Below, one piece after another: positions 1 to 7,970 of a DNA stretch of 64,000 nucleotides. A program made the position numbers and the translations under genes. Each line of letters opens with the position of its first letter. Within the stretch, counting starts at the first letter, position 1. The notes under the pieces were generated by a model. The model ran no database searches, was not told the origin of the DNA, and saw nothing but the letters and a program-made list of their open reading frames with translations. Source of the stretch: an uncultured Chlorobiaceae bacterium (GTDB lineage Bacteria; Bacteroidota; Chlorobiia; Chlorobiales; Chlorobiaceae); the NCBI GenBank assembly GCA_903994455.1, contig CAJEXI010000009.1, forward strand, positions 1 through 64,000. Reading direction: 5' to 3'.

Positions 1-402
1 CATTACCTGCCAACCCTCCAGGCGTGGCAAGGTGTTTCCGCCGGAACCGATCCAGTATCGCGCAATGGAGAGAATCTTGGCTGCGTCGCCCTCGCTGAAC
101 GAAGATCGCACGTCATCGTCAATGCCGGAGGCTGATCCGACCCACTCCAGAATATCCGTGAGTCCGCTGTGCTTGCGCATCGCGCAAGCCACGACTCCCT
201 CACCTTTGCGTTTCTTCGGACGTGTGGTGATGACCTCCTGTGTGCCCGACTTGATTTTCCCCTTCAGCTTCTGACTGACTGTATAGGTCTTTCTGGACTG
301 TTCATTATAGGCCGTAACCCTCTCATAGAGGTAAACATCGCCATTCGGGTGCCGTTCACGGCGTTCTCCAACGTGAGTTTTTCCTGTTACTGGTTTAGAC
401 AT
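1..402 (-). CDS. Transposase, IS4/IS1634-like, N-terminal part, runs off the left edge
   Basis: An open frame of 134 codons runs from ATG at 402 to the first base of the window with no stop, so only the N-terminus is present. A GGAG stands a few bases before the ATG. The protein begins MSKPVTGKTHVGERRERHP and contains a GDAAKILSIARYW stretch followed by a TLPRLEGWQ stretch, a pattern I associate with the N-terminus of IS1634/IS4-type transposases. The catalytic DDE residues would lie outside the window. A terminator-like hairpin just upstream (461-494) would shield the gene from transcription entering from the right, a common arrangement in insertion sequences. The family call is from memory of such proteins; being a transposase is likely, the subgroup less so. 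Confidence 0.68.
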   Translation of the reverse strand, partial: MSKPVTGKTHVGERRERHPNGDVYLYERVTAYNEQSRKTYTVSQKLKGKIKSGTQEVITTRPKKRKGEGVVACAMRKHSGLTDILEWVGSASGIDDDVRSSFSEGDAAKILSIARYWIGSGGNTLPRLEGWQVM

Positions 403-460
403 GGGGTTTGCTCCTATTTGTCGTGTTTTCTTTAATATACATACGTACACGTTAAAAAGC

Positions 461-494
461 AAGAAAAAAGCACGATTTTGCTTGAAAATCGTGC
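461..494 (-). terminator. Rho-independent terminator upstream of the transposase
   Basis: A perfect 10-bp inverted repeat (GCACGATTTT at 470-479 and AAAATCGTGC at 485-494, 5-base loop) is followed on the minus strand by a T-rich run at 461-469. It would stop minus-strand transcription arriving from the TIR/STAND module before it reaches the transposase. Confidence 0.7.
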
Positions 495-547
495 CTGCTC
501 GGTGATGTTTTTCGTTAATGTGTGCGCTTTATCCTACTTTCAGGTTT

Positions 548-734
548 CCAAGGCGAAATCTACCATCCATGAACTGATGTCCATCGGCTGATTGGGGATG
601 ATATCATCAAAACCCACCTCAAGCAGCACCCCCTCTTTGGCGCTGCCATCCGATGGAAATTTGGCATCATAATACAGGCGAATACCGCCACTAAAATATT
701 TCGGCAAACTATCAACATGATATCCCGCTCGACT
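548..734 (-). pseudogene. Fragment of an AbiEii nucleotidyltransferase gene
   Basis: About 187 bases are roughly 90 % identical to an internal part of the intact AbiEii gene at 6713-6900, counted by eye, with the same orientation. The shared peptide includes DSLPKYFSGGIRLYYDAKF and then GFDDIIPNQPMDISSW. One base is missing at about 714 relative to the intact copy, which breaks the frame. There is no start, active site or C-terminus, so this is a remnant. It stops abruptly at 548, on the side facing the transposase, suggesting that the insertion element removed the rest. Whether it is a duplication of the nearby gene or the relic of a second related locus cannot be decided here. Confidence 0.85.
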
Positions 735-752
735 TGAAATTACCATTCAGTG

Positions 753-1172
753 CTATACATTTTGCGCCACCTGTTTTGATGACAAAGAAATTTTAGCTTC
801 AATCGCGCCAATAAGCAGCTGAAATACCGGTTCAGAAGAGTTGTTTTTCCATTCAGAAAGATCTGCCGCCTGAACACCACCGAATCCAGGAGGAACTTGA
901 ACTTCATCAAGAAGATGAGGAACCAAAATTCCCCGTTTTTTGGCAACTTCAGCCTCCTCTCTGACCCAAGCAGAGTTTATTGAATGTCGGGACCAGACAA
1001 CAAGCACACATCGAGACTCATCAAGCGCCTTGGCAATATAATCTTTCCAATGCCGTCCAGGTGGTATACCCCTGTCCCAAAAAACACTTAATCCCCGTTT
1101 TTCAAGCTCCACGACAATTTGCCCAACCCGCTCTGTATCTTCACGGGCATAGCTTATAAAAACATCAGCCAT
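753..1172 (-). CDS. TIR-domain protein
   Basis: A 139-residue protein made up almost entirely of one TIR domain. It opens with MADVFISYARED (box 1), has FWDRGIPPGRHW at about 31-42, and VLVVWSRHS followed by AWVREEAEVAKKRG at about 56-82. The glutamates at 72-73 lie where the catalytic Glu of NAD-cleaving TIR domains is expected. I start it at ATG 1172 because the TIR fold begins there; an in-frame ATG at 1259 would add 29 residues unlike the family. It is the last gene of the minus-strand module with the STAND gene upstream. Known TIR effectors in bacterial defence deplete NAD+ or make signal nucleotides; that role here is inferred from family and neighbours. It carries no sensor domain, so it would rely on the STAND protein for activation. 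Confidence 0.85.
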   Translation of the reverse strand: MADVFISYAREDTERVGQIVVELEKRGLSVFWDRGIPPGRHWKDYIAKALDESRCVLVVWSRHSINSAWVREEAEVAKKRGILVPHLLDEVQVPPGFGGVQAADLSEWKNNSSEPVFQLLIGAIEAKISLSSKQVAQNV

Positions 1173-1311
1173 AACTTCATATCCATTTTGCGATATCAGC
1201 AACTCACAATATAAGCAGTTCCTGCCCGTTCGTTCCCTTCCCCTATGATGAAAGTTCAAGTTTAATTCGTTATCAGCACCGTCATCTTTGGACCGGTTGT
1301 CTTCGCTTTAT

Positions 1312-1339
1312 GTCAAAAACCACAACACTCTGTTTTGAC
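1312..1339 (-). other. Hairpin just after the STAND gene stop codon
   Basis: GTCAAAAC and GTTTTTGAC pair (8 bp with one bulge) around an 11-base loop, starting 9 bases after the stop codon of the STAND gene on the minus strand. It has no good T-run, so it is a weak terminator candidate. A hairpin just downstream of the variable repeat is a known feature of DGR targets, but the loop is longer than the short loop of the well-studied example. Confidence 0.45.
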
Positions 1340-1347
1340 GGCAACAG

Positions 1348-4300
1348 TTACGAGGAGATCGCGGAACAAATCACCCGAAACCCAATATAGTCAACCCAGT
1401 ACATCGGATCGACGCTGACCCTGGAAGAACAACGCAGTGCATCATGAGAGTTGAACCAGGAACCCCCTCGCAACGAACGAATAGACTCATTATTGACAAA
1501 GCTGTCTCCCATCCACTCCCACACATTACCCGCCATATCGTACAACCCTTCAGGTGTCGCCCCTTCAGGATAGCTACCTACTGGCGTTGTTGCGCCTACA
1601 TTTGAATTATAATTAGCCAATTTCGGAGCTGGTACACCCTTCTCTTCTGGCCATGGATAAGGGCGAACGCTCTGTCCGATTGTTCCCTGCTTGCCGCCCG
1701 CAGCCCACTCCCATTCAACTTCATTCGGGAGACGGTAACGTTCAGCATCACCGTCAAGCATCGAAAGCCACAGGCAATAGGCCCGAGCCGCATACCATGT
1801 AACACCAACCACAGGCTGATCCTCTCCATCGTATTTGCGATCTTCATCATACCTTGAACGAAAATGGCTGGCAAGATCATTGTTACCCTCTTTGAGATAA
1901 TCACCAAACCCTATTCCCCAACGATTATTGTGCACAATCGAATCCAGCTCTTTCCTGAATGCCGAAAGCAACGCTGGTGAATCATTTACCTGCAACGAGG
2001 TAATAAATATTCGATAAAGCTTGTTGGTGACCGGATACTTGGCAAAGAAAAGATCCTCAACACGCTCTTCCTTTTCCGAAAGCGAAGAGAGGTAACTTCC
2101 ACCCGGAAGCAAGATATACTCCGCATTTTGTTCATTCGGATTGCGAAATGATCTGTTTTTGATTTCATCATAGAAAATGACCTCTCCACCAAGCGAAAGA
2201 ATCACCTCTTCCGTACGGTCAACTATATCAGCATTTTTGGCAAGCTCTTTTACTCTGAACTCTTTTAAAGCATCAAGAGCAGTCCGTTTTCCAATGGCTT
2301 TGAGGCAGTCAAGAATCACCCGCTGGCGGCTGGCTGTGGTGACAGGATCAAGCAATTTCTTGCACAAGGCATCAACCTTTTTCAGCGGGGCTTCCTCTAT
2401 AACAGTCTGCAACAACAATTGCTGCTTCTGGTTCAACTGTTCACTGACCGGAGAGTCAAAGAGCTTTTTCATAAAAAGGTTGAAGATCGCTTCGTCTACC
2501 TGTGCCATGAAAAAGCGGATCGGCTCCTCCCACCAGTCCTGGCCAAAGTTTGCAACGAGGTTTCCGAGATACCTTGTTGAGCGCACTTTGGTGACGAGTT
2601 GAACGCCTGCCAGATATTCACGGAATGATTTATGGCGGAAGAGATAGTCGTGCGCTCCCGTCTCCACGAGCAAACCTGCCCGTTTGACCAGATAGTCGCA
2701 AAAGTCTTCAACCGAGGGCGGATTATCCTGTTTGTCGAGTTGCTCCTGTATTTTTTTGTGCATCTCGGCCATGCCAACTTCATCCTTTTTCAGCTTTTCC
2801 TGCATCCAGAAGGCTACGGGAGCAATCACCTGACGGGCACGTGCTGCGGAAAGAAGAGGAATAATTCCCCTGCGCTTATCCCGGAATTCAAGAAGATAAT
2901 CGAGTGATGCCTCATAGAGCATTACACGACTTTCCGGCATATAATCCCTGTCTTTCCACAGAATTGCCATGATCTGCAAAATCATGGGGATAGCGGCCAG
3001 TTGACGCAACCCCCTGTTCTTCTCCTCCTTCAGATGCGCAACTATCTTTTGGGTGCGCTCTCCAGCTTCCGCAACTTTAAGCCGCACCCACTCCGTTTCA
3101 TCAACATCTTTCGGACAAGGCTCTTTCAGAAAGGCCTCGGTGAACCAGTTTTTCAAAAAACGCTCCTGCTGTTCCACCGTAAAATCCTGCACATCAGCCC
3201 GTTCGTAATCTGCTGCAAGCTCAATGCCCTCATCTTTACGATATCCTGTTGCCCTTGATGTGACCACAAAACGGGCTGTGGTAAAGGTATTCAAGGCCGC
3301 ATCAATCCACTTGCACACCTCGATTCGATCTTGCGTGTTGCTGATTTCGTCAAGACCATCAAGTAAAATGAGGGGCGTTCCCTTGTGAAGCCACTCATCA
3401 AAAAAGGTCGCCTCAATGGGCTGGTGATGCTTTTCAGACCAGTGGGCAAAATTGGCTGGCAGCGAATCGTAATGGCCTTTTTCATGACGGACAAGGTCGC
3501 GCAACGGCAGATAAAAAACAGTAACCGGAGCAGCAAACCCCAGCCTTTTATAATGCTCCTTCTCAAGGGCGCATAAAGCGTAATACTTGAGCAGCGTTGT
3601 TTTTCCAGCACCAGGGTCCCCGATAATGAGCAACATCCTTCGCTTTTTGAAAGCGCGTTGCATCACTTCATCGGGATTGAGCATATCCTCAACCCTTTCA
3701 CGTCCCTGACGGATATCCTGTTTTCTGGGATGGAAGCCACTCTCCTGCCTGTCGGAAAGGCGCAACGGCACAAAAGTATCATCATTCAGGTTAACCTTGA
3801 CGCTCTCAACGCCCGGCAAACCAAGCATACGGATATAGCCAAGCTCTTCTTTCAACATCGCCTGGTAGCGATCCACAAGTGCGCCATTACCTTCCGGGGC
3901 AAAAAAGGTCAATGTTACGCCTTGACCTGGTGAATCATCCCACAACGGGTCTGGTAAACCATATTTTTTACACTCTTCAAGAATCACGCGGGCACCCCGA
4001 CCTATTCTTTCCATAAAACCGCGCAGATAGAGCACATTGGCAATATCAGGGTTACGCAGAACAGACAAGTGGCCTGACGCAACAGTCGCCGGGGTAACTC
4101 CTTTTGGGAAGTTTCCTGAATTCCAGATTTTCAACCGATCCTGAAATATTTCAACAACAATACCTCCACCAAAATATGCGTAATCACGATGAACAAAGGC
4201 ATTGACCAATCCTTCGCGAATAGCACGAAAAGGATACAGACCATCATCCTTCCGTTTCAGTTCAGAAGTAGAAAAATCACTGCGAGTCGGTGTGTTTCGT

Positions 4301-5073
4301 AAGATAAAGTCATACGTTTGATTGAGCACCGTGCAAAGAGGGCCAACAAAATTCTTTTGATCCTCATAAATATTGTCAGTCTTGCTCTTGGTGGAATAAA
4401 CAGCACGAACAGTAACCTGAGGATGCCGAATCTCGGGATGAAGGGCAAAAAGCACATCGCCTCCATTGGTGATTCGACCATATTTAATCAGGCCCAACCG
4501 CTCAAGAACCTGTATGGGATTCATCGTCTTGTCAACCAGCAAACTATCCCTTCTGGTGGTTACAGACTCCTCCACCATTCTCTGGATCTCATTCACGTCA
4601 AGCTCATGTTGAAGATCAACATCAGAAAATCGACGCTCCCAGCGTTCGGGTTCAATCTGACGTCGCATAATCATATCGCGGATGGTATCAACGGAAGCTG
4701 GTTGCGTTTGATCTCCTTCACGGACAAAGAAACGTCCATTATAGCTGTAGGGGATATCTTTGCCAGAAGGTACCTCTATAACCAAAACAAGCTTATTGAC
4801 TTCCAAAATTTGTGTTTCGAAAGAAAACATCGCTTGGGGAGTTACTTTTATTCTGACAGCCTGCTCCAGTGAGAAAAGATCTTGACCACGAGAAAGGCCT
4901 GAAACCTCAAAATTTTCCGTTATACCAACAATGATGTATCCACCCGATGAGTTCAATAAACCACAAACAGCCTGCCCGATTGCGTTCTCGTCAATAGCTA
5001 CAAGAAACTCCATGCTTTCGGCCTTGTCAAGGTAAAGCGTACGCAAAAGTTCTTCTTTCGTTACGGTGTTCAT
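1348..5073 (-). CDS. STAND NTPase: AlbA_2 + RecG-like ATPase fold + NACHT + FGE-sulfatase/C-type-lectin tail
   Basis: A 1241-residue multidomain protein. Residues 1-135 look like an AlbA_2/Schlafen-type DNA-binding domain (SSGGYIIVGITE at 42-53). Residues 275-395 resemble the C-terminal ATPase-like part of AlbA_2 regulators (IREGLVNAFVHRDY at 285-298). A NACHT NTPase follows, with P-loop GDPGAGKTT at 485-493, Walker B LILLDGLDEI at 568-577 and TSRATGY after it. A helical linker leads to an FGE-sulfatase (SUMF1-like) domain from about residue 1000, with LPNEVEWEWAAGG, GLYDMAGNVWEW and the terminal RGGSW...RCSSR...GFR block. The gene starts with the ATG of an ATGA overlap with the frame of the upstream DUF4062-like gene, and the TIR gene follows. 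Such NLR-like proteins sense an invader through the C-terminal domain and signal by NTP-driven assembly; that is family knowledge. The codon pattern of the last block suggests diversification (see the 1375-1470 entry). Confidence 0.85.
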   Translation of the reverse strand: MNTVTKEELLRTLYLDKAESMEFLVAIDENAIGQAVCGLLNSSGGYIIVGITENFEVSGLSRGQDLFSLEQAVRIKVTPQAMFSFETQILEVNKLVLVIEVPSGKDIPYSYNGRFFVREGDQTQPASVDTIRDMIMRRQIEPERWERRFSDVDLQHELDVNEIQRMVEESVTTRRDSLLVDKTMNPIQVLERLGLIKYGRITNGGDVLFALHPEIRHPQVTVRAVYSTKSKTDNIYEDQKNFVGPLCTVLNQTYDFILRNTPTRSDFSTSELKRKDDGLYPFRAIREGLVNAFVHRDYAYFGGGIVVEIFQDRLKIWNSGNFPKGVTPATVASGHLSVLRNPDIANVLYLRGFMERIGRGARVILEECKKYGLPDPLWDDSPGQGVTLTFFAPEGNGALVDRYQAMLKEELGYIRMLGLPGVESVKVNLNDDTFVPLRLSDRQESGFHPRKQDIRQGRERVEDMLNPDEVMQRAFKKRRMLLIIGDPGAGKTTLLKYYALCALEKEHYKRLGFAAPVTVFYLPLRDLVRHEKGHYDSLPANFAHWSEKHHQPIEATFFDEWLHKGTPLILLDGLDEISNTQDRIEVCKWIDAALNTFTTARFVVTSRATGYRKDEGIELAADYERADVQDFTVEQQERFLKNWFTEAFLKEPCPKDVDETEWVRLKVAEAGERTQKIVAHLKEEKNRGLRQLAAIPMILQIMAILWKDRDYMPESRVMLYEASLDYLLEFRDKRRGIIPLLSAARARQVIAPVAFWMQEKLKKDEVGMAEMHKKIQEQLDKQDNPPSVEDFCDYLVKRAGLLVETGAHDYLFRHKSFREYLAGVQLVTKVRSTRYLGNLVANFGQDWWEEPIRFFMAQVDEAIFNLFMKKLFDSPVSEQLNQKQQLLLQTVIEEAPLKKVDALCKKLLDPVTTASRQRVILDCLKAIGKRTALDALKEFRVKELAKNADIVDRTEEVILSLGGEVIFYDEIKNRSFRNPNEQNAEYILLPGGSYLSSLSEKEERVEDLFFAKYPVTNKLYRIFITSLQVNDSPALLSAFRKELDSIVHNNRWGIGFGDYLKEGNNDLASHFRSRYDEDRKYDGEDQPVVGVTWYAARAYCLWLSMLDGDAERYRLPNEVEWEWAAGGKQGTIGQSVRPYPWPEEKGVPAPKLANYNSNVGATTPVGSYPEGATPEGLYDMAGNVWEWMGDSFVNNESIRSLRGGSWFNSHDALRCSSRVSVDPMYWVDYIGFRVICSAISS
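1375..1470 (-). repeat. Candidate DGR variable region in the STAND gene
   Basis: This covers codons 1202-1233, from RGGSW to GFR. Between the fixed residues, the codons at 1207-1210, 1217, 1219-1222, 1225 and 1227-1229 all end in C or T. The fixed framework (L1213, R1214, C1215, R1218, P1223, I1230-R1233) matches known variable regions of FGE/CLec targets. This is what adenine mutagenesis of AAC/AAT codons gives: for example, 1219-1222 read GTC AGC GTC GAT. W1226 (TGG) fits mutation of AGG. Exceptions are GCA at 1212 and ATG at 1224. No template copy or reverse transcriptase was found in the window, so the call rests on pattern alone. Confidence 0.5.
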
Positions 5074-5101
5074 AGTACCCCTCTTTGAAGACGGTCAGCA
5101 T

Positions 5102-5836
5102 TCAACATAACTTTTTCAGGATCAACCAATTGCGCTTTGATAAAACTCTCCACCTCCTGAAAACGGTAGAACGTTTCCTGGGCATGTAAAGTCCGTTTCC
5201 CTTGAACTTGCTTATTAATTGACTCTTCGTACATATCAATGACCCGTAAGAAAGGTTTTCAATATGAGGCTCATAGCGTCGCTCACTGTTCTGTGCATGG
5301 TAAAACTGAGCAGACACAAAACGTAGTACATCATTTTCTGAGTGATAGTTATGGACCCAGTTACCGTAACGTTCTGCCATCGGCTCACTATCGCGAATTG
5401 CCTCGTCATACATATCTATGACACGCAAATCGGTAATCGATGCCGGATTGGCTTTCAGGTTGAGATTATCGCTACGCTGTGCTGATGTTGTATATCCAAG
5501 ATCTCGCAGAAATTGTCTTGCAAAAACGACATATTTATGTGCAAGGAGCCAGCGACGCTTGTTTAATTTAATGGCACGCTGAATTTCCGCATGAGGAATT
5601 GACGGTGAGATGCTATCCTTGCATCTACCATAAGAAGGAGTAATAAATCCAAGAAACATCTCCTCGTCATCAAGGGTATGCTCATCGTTATCAGACTGTT
5701 CAGCATTGAGAGGCATCCTGACATCAAGGCCATAGTATTCTGTCAGATAAAAATGGACAAGCTCCAGAAGCTGATTATGATTTCGGTCATACGTCGAAGA
5801 AGCCAGAACAACTGTGCGTTTCGCAGTATTGTTCAT
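5102..5836 (-). CDS. DUF4062-like sensor/adaptor protein, frameshifted near its 3' end
   Basis: An open frame of 244 residues with a strong GGAGGTGG before ATG 5836. The N-terminal half (VVLASSTYD, then EEMFLGFITPSYG, then HAEIQRAIKLNKRRWLLAH and VVFARQFLRDLGY) resembles DUF4062-type domains found with NACHT and other STAND NTPases. The last ~50 codons read as nonsense. In another frame the strand continues from about 5250 as LRVIDMYEESINKQ... to a TGA at 5070 that overlaps the STAND gene ATG as ATGA. LRVIDMYEES repeats LRVIDMYDEA found about 60 residues earlier, which shows which frame is ancestral. One base is missing relative to it. Either the gene is broken, the reading is slipped, or the assembly has an error. 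It is probably co-transcribed with the STAND and TIR genes. Confidence 0.6.
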   Translation of the reverse strand: MNNTAKRTVVLASSTYDRNHNQLLELVHFYLTEYYGLDVRMPLNAEQSDNDEHTLDDEEMFLGFITPSYGRCKDSISPSIPHAEIQRAIKLNKRRWLLAHKYVVFARQFLRDLGYTTSAQRSDNLNLKANPASITDLRVIDMYDEAIRDSEPMAERYGNWVHNYHSENDVLRFVSAQFYHAQNSERRYEPHIENLSYGSLICTKSQLISKFKGNGLYMPRKRSTVFRRWRVLSKRNWLILKKLC

Positions 5837-6293
5837 GCGCCACCTCCAATGATTTCGCCAGGCAATACCTCATTCTGTAGCTTGGGAATTTTGGCCATCA
5901 TATTGAATGCAAAAAACTTCATGATTTGTATTCATTTCGCGAAAACATGAAAATAACCGTCAAGGCTCATGTTCAAGTTATTCTTCAACAGCAAACCTTC
6001 GACCTGTTGTTGATAATAAATTTTTTACGCTTTTTTCAACACAGGCAAGCGAAAAACTTTAGCTTTCTTACAACTAATACTACTCCGATAAATTCTTGTA
6101 TTTTAGCAGTGTAAGTACTGCTAAAAAAATAAGAAAAAATTTTACCTGACTCTTTTGCGGTTCACTGACTTTCTGAATATCTTCTAAAATTGTTTTTCTC
6201 AGGATAATTTTCATAATTGCTTAATCAGATCTCTTACGTCGACAGAGAAAGAGGTTCTTGAAAGTTAAGACCGGACAACAGGAACACAAATAG
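5837..6293. other. Intergenic AT-rich spacer
   Basis: This 457-base gap separates the DUF4062/STAND/TIR module from the AbiE pair. I see no convincing gene on either strand. The part nearest 5837 must contain the promoter of the module. A perfect 10-bp inverted repeat at 6101-6126 is the only clear structure. Confidence 0.6.
6101..6126. repeat. Perfect inverted repeat, possible operator
   Basis: TTTTAGCAGT at 6101-6110 and ACTGCTAAAA at 6117-6126 form a perfect palindrome around a 6-base centre. Neither strand places a free T-run after the stem, so it is not a standard terminator. It lies about 265 bases upstream of the module start at 5836 and 170 bases past the end of the AbiEii gene. A protein-binding site is possible. 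Confidence 0.4.
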
Positions 6294-7253
6294 TTAAAGC
6301 CAAATCAGGTTTTTTTGAATCACAGCCATCACCTCGTCAAAGGGCGGTTGCCCCTGATAATAAAGCGCTGCTCGACGTTCATACTCTTTTTTGTACAGCA
6401 TCCGCCGGGCTTCGTCAGCCATAAGAAGTGCATCATTTTCACCGAGTGGATGCAGAAGGTCAATTGCCGGAAAACGACGCTTTTTATGCTCGTGGTACTC
6501 AGCGCTACCGATAAATGCCTGCACCTGTTCATTCTGCAGCAGACAAAAAACATCGTAGTAATGCCGCATAAAATTCAAAGGAAACTCGTCGCTTGAATCC
6601 TGATGCCTGCGATATTTCGTCACAATAGCTTGCAGCTTTTCCACAAAGGTATAACCTGGATGATAGCATCGAATGTGCAGCGCTCTGTTATCAATGACAT
6701 CAACATGCTTTGCCAAGGCGAAATCTATCGCCCATGAACTGATGTCCATCGGCTGATTGGGAATGATATCATCAAACCCGACTTCAAGCAGAGCCCCCTC
6801 TTTGGCGCTGCCATCTGATGGAAATTTGGCGTCATAATAAAGACGAATACCGCCACTGAAATATTTCGGAAGGCTATCAAACATGATATCCCGCTCAACC
6901 CTGACTATGCCTGGAATACGAATACTGGCAGATAAATAATCATAAAAATCCTTGCGACTTTGGCGATCCTTCTCCTTGTCATGATTTTTCGATGTCCGAA
7001 CTTGCACGCTCTGAGGCAGAACAATGTGAATGTCAATATCTTCGGAAAAACGATGGATGATGCCATACCCCTTGAAAAGAGAGGTTCCTCCTTTAAGCTG
7101 AAAATTGTATCCGGCTTTTTGGAGCCCATAAAGAGAGTGCACAAGCCAATAATCCTTCTCAACCAAATAAGGATCTATCCTGCGCTCACCCGCCACAACT
7201 CTGATCAAATCAGAAAAATCATGGTGTTCATGGAGATATATTTCAGGCGACAT
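6294..7253 (-). CDS. abiEii: AbiEii-type nucleotidyltransferase toxin
   Basis: A 319-residue member of the AbiEii/nucleotidyltransferase family, the toxin of type IV (AbiE) toxin-antitoxin pairs. The nucleotidyltransferase signature is complete: KGGTSLF at 54-60, then FSEDIDIHI at 69-77 with the two aspartates of the D-x-D metal site at 72 and 74. The C-terminal half has the usual FVEKLQAIVTKYRRH helix and an RHYYDVFCLL segment. It overlaps the end of the AbiEi gene by 11 bases (7243-7253), the normal order of antitoxin then toxin. AbiE pairs act in phage abortive infection and plasmid maintenance; family members are reported to transfer nucleotides to tRNA or other targets. The gene looks intact, unlike the fragment at 548-734 and the truncated copy at 26212-26346. 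Confidence 0.88.
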   Translation of the reverse strand: MSPEIYLHEHHDFSDLIRVVAGERRIDPYLVEKDYWLVHSLYGLQKAGYNFQLKGGTSLFKGYGIIHRFSEDIDIHIVLPQSVQVRTSKNHDKEKDRQSRKDFYDYLSASIRIPGIVRVERDIMFDSLPKYFSGGIRLYYDAKFPSDGSAKEGALLEVGFDDIIPNQPMDISSWAIDFALAKHVDVIDNRALHIRCYHPGYTFVEKLQAIVTKYRRHQDSSDEFPLNFMRHYYDVFCLLQNEQVQAFIGSAEYHEHKKRRFPAIDLLHPLGENDALLMADEARRMLYKKEYERRAALYYQGQPPFDEVMAVIQKNLIWL

Positions 7254-7839
7254 GGCTCATCTTTTCAGCGGTGAAGAGTTTTTCAAAAAAGCTTCGGGCT
7301 CTTGAACCTGCATAAAGATCAACGCTCTTCATCAGTTGTGATTGATCCATACTTCGGACTTTCCCGGCAACATTCCTGAGAATGCGTTCCTTATCCTCGT
7401 CCAGGAGATGAATATTGTTCACAAGATCCACAATCAAAAACTCCAATGTACTTTCAGAGGGAAAGCGTGGCCTTTTCAAAAAATAGAAGTAGCGCCCATT
7501 GAGTGTATGCTGTCCGTCACGCCGATAATTGTAAACCAGCTTCTCGTTATAGAGCTGCGTGGTACCAACACCAAGAGCATTATAGCTGTTCAGGGAGGCG
7601 ATATAAAAGTGGTCATCTTTAAGAAAGGCACGAACCAGCGCTGCGTCTTCAGGTGGCACATTTCCGAACGCTGTTGTTTGCGGGCAGTAGTAAACACCTC
7701 CTGAAAGTTTTTGCAGCGCCCCTTGCTTCACAAGTTGCTGCATATTGCGATCAACAGCCTTTGACCATTTCGCCAAATCCGAACGTCGGTACACTTGCCC
7801 CGGTTGAAGATGTTGTTTCAGTTCATCTGCTTTCGACAT
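7243..7839 (-). CDS. abiEi: AbiEi-type antitoxin / transcriptional regulator
   Basis: A 198-residue protein matching the AbiEi antitoxin layout. The N-terminal ~65 residues form a winged-helix region (VYRRSDLAKWSKAVDRN, then LQKLSGGVYYCP). A larger C-terminal domain follows, with FYIASLNSYNALGVGTTQLY typical of the group. In characterised AbiE systems this protein represses its own promoter by binding inverted repeats and neutralises the toxin. It starts at ATG 7839 and overlaps the toxin gene by 11 bases. The 130-base gap upstream (7840-7970) would hold the promoter. Both partners appear intact, so this is probably a working pair. Confidence 0.85.
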   Translation of the reverse strand: MSKADELKQHLQPGQVYRRSDLAKWSKAVDRNMQQLVKQGALQKLSGGVYYCPQTTAFGNVPPEDAALVRAFLKDDHFYIASLNSYNALGVGTTQLYNEKLVYNYRRDGQHTLNGRYFYFLKRPRFPSESTLEFLIVDLVNNIHLLDEDKERILRNVAGKVRSMDQSQLMKSVDLYAGSRARSFFEKLFTAEKMSHVA

Positions 7840-7970
7840 GGATGCTCCTGTGGGCTGATGTAATGCCTATTTTTTAGTCTAAATTTCATGCAATTTAATA
7901 AAAGAAGCTGCAAATAGAAAGATGTGAGCATGGATCTGGTTTATTCGCAATCGTGTCGTTCAGCGTTCTT

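Noticed and set aside
32..435. Plus-strand frames at the left edge
   Set aside because: They are antisense to the transposase frame, which is open from 402 to the window edge and has family features.
5926..6114. Plus-strand frame of 62 codons in the spacer
   Set aside because: No Shine-Dalgarno, no domain, biased AT-rich composition, and it ends within a palindrome.
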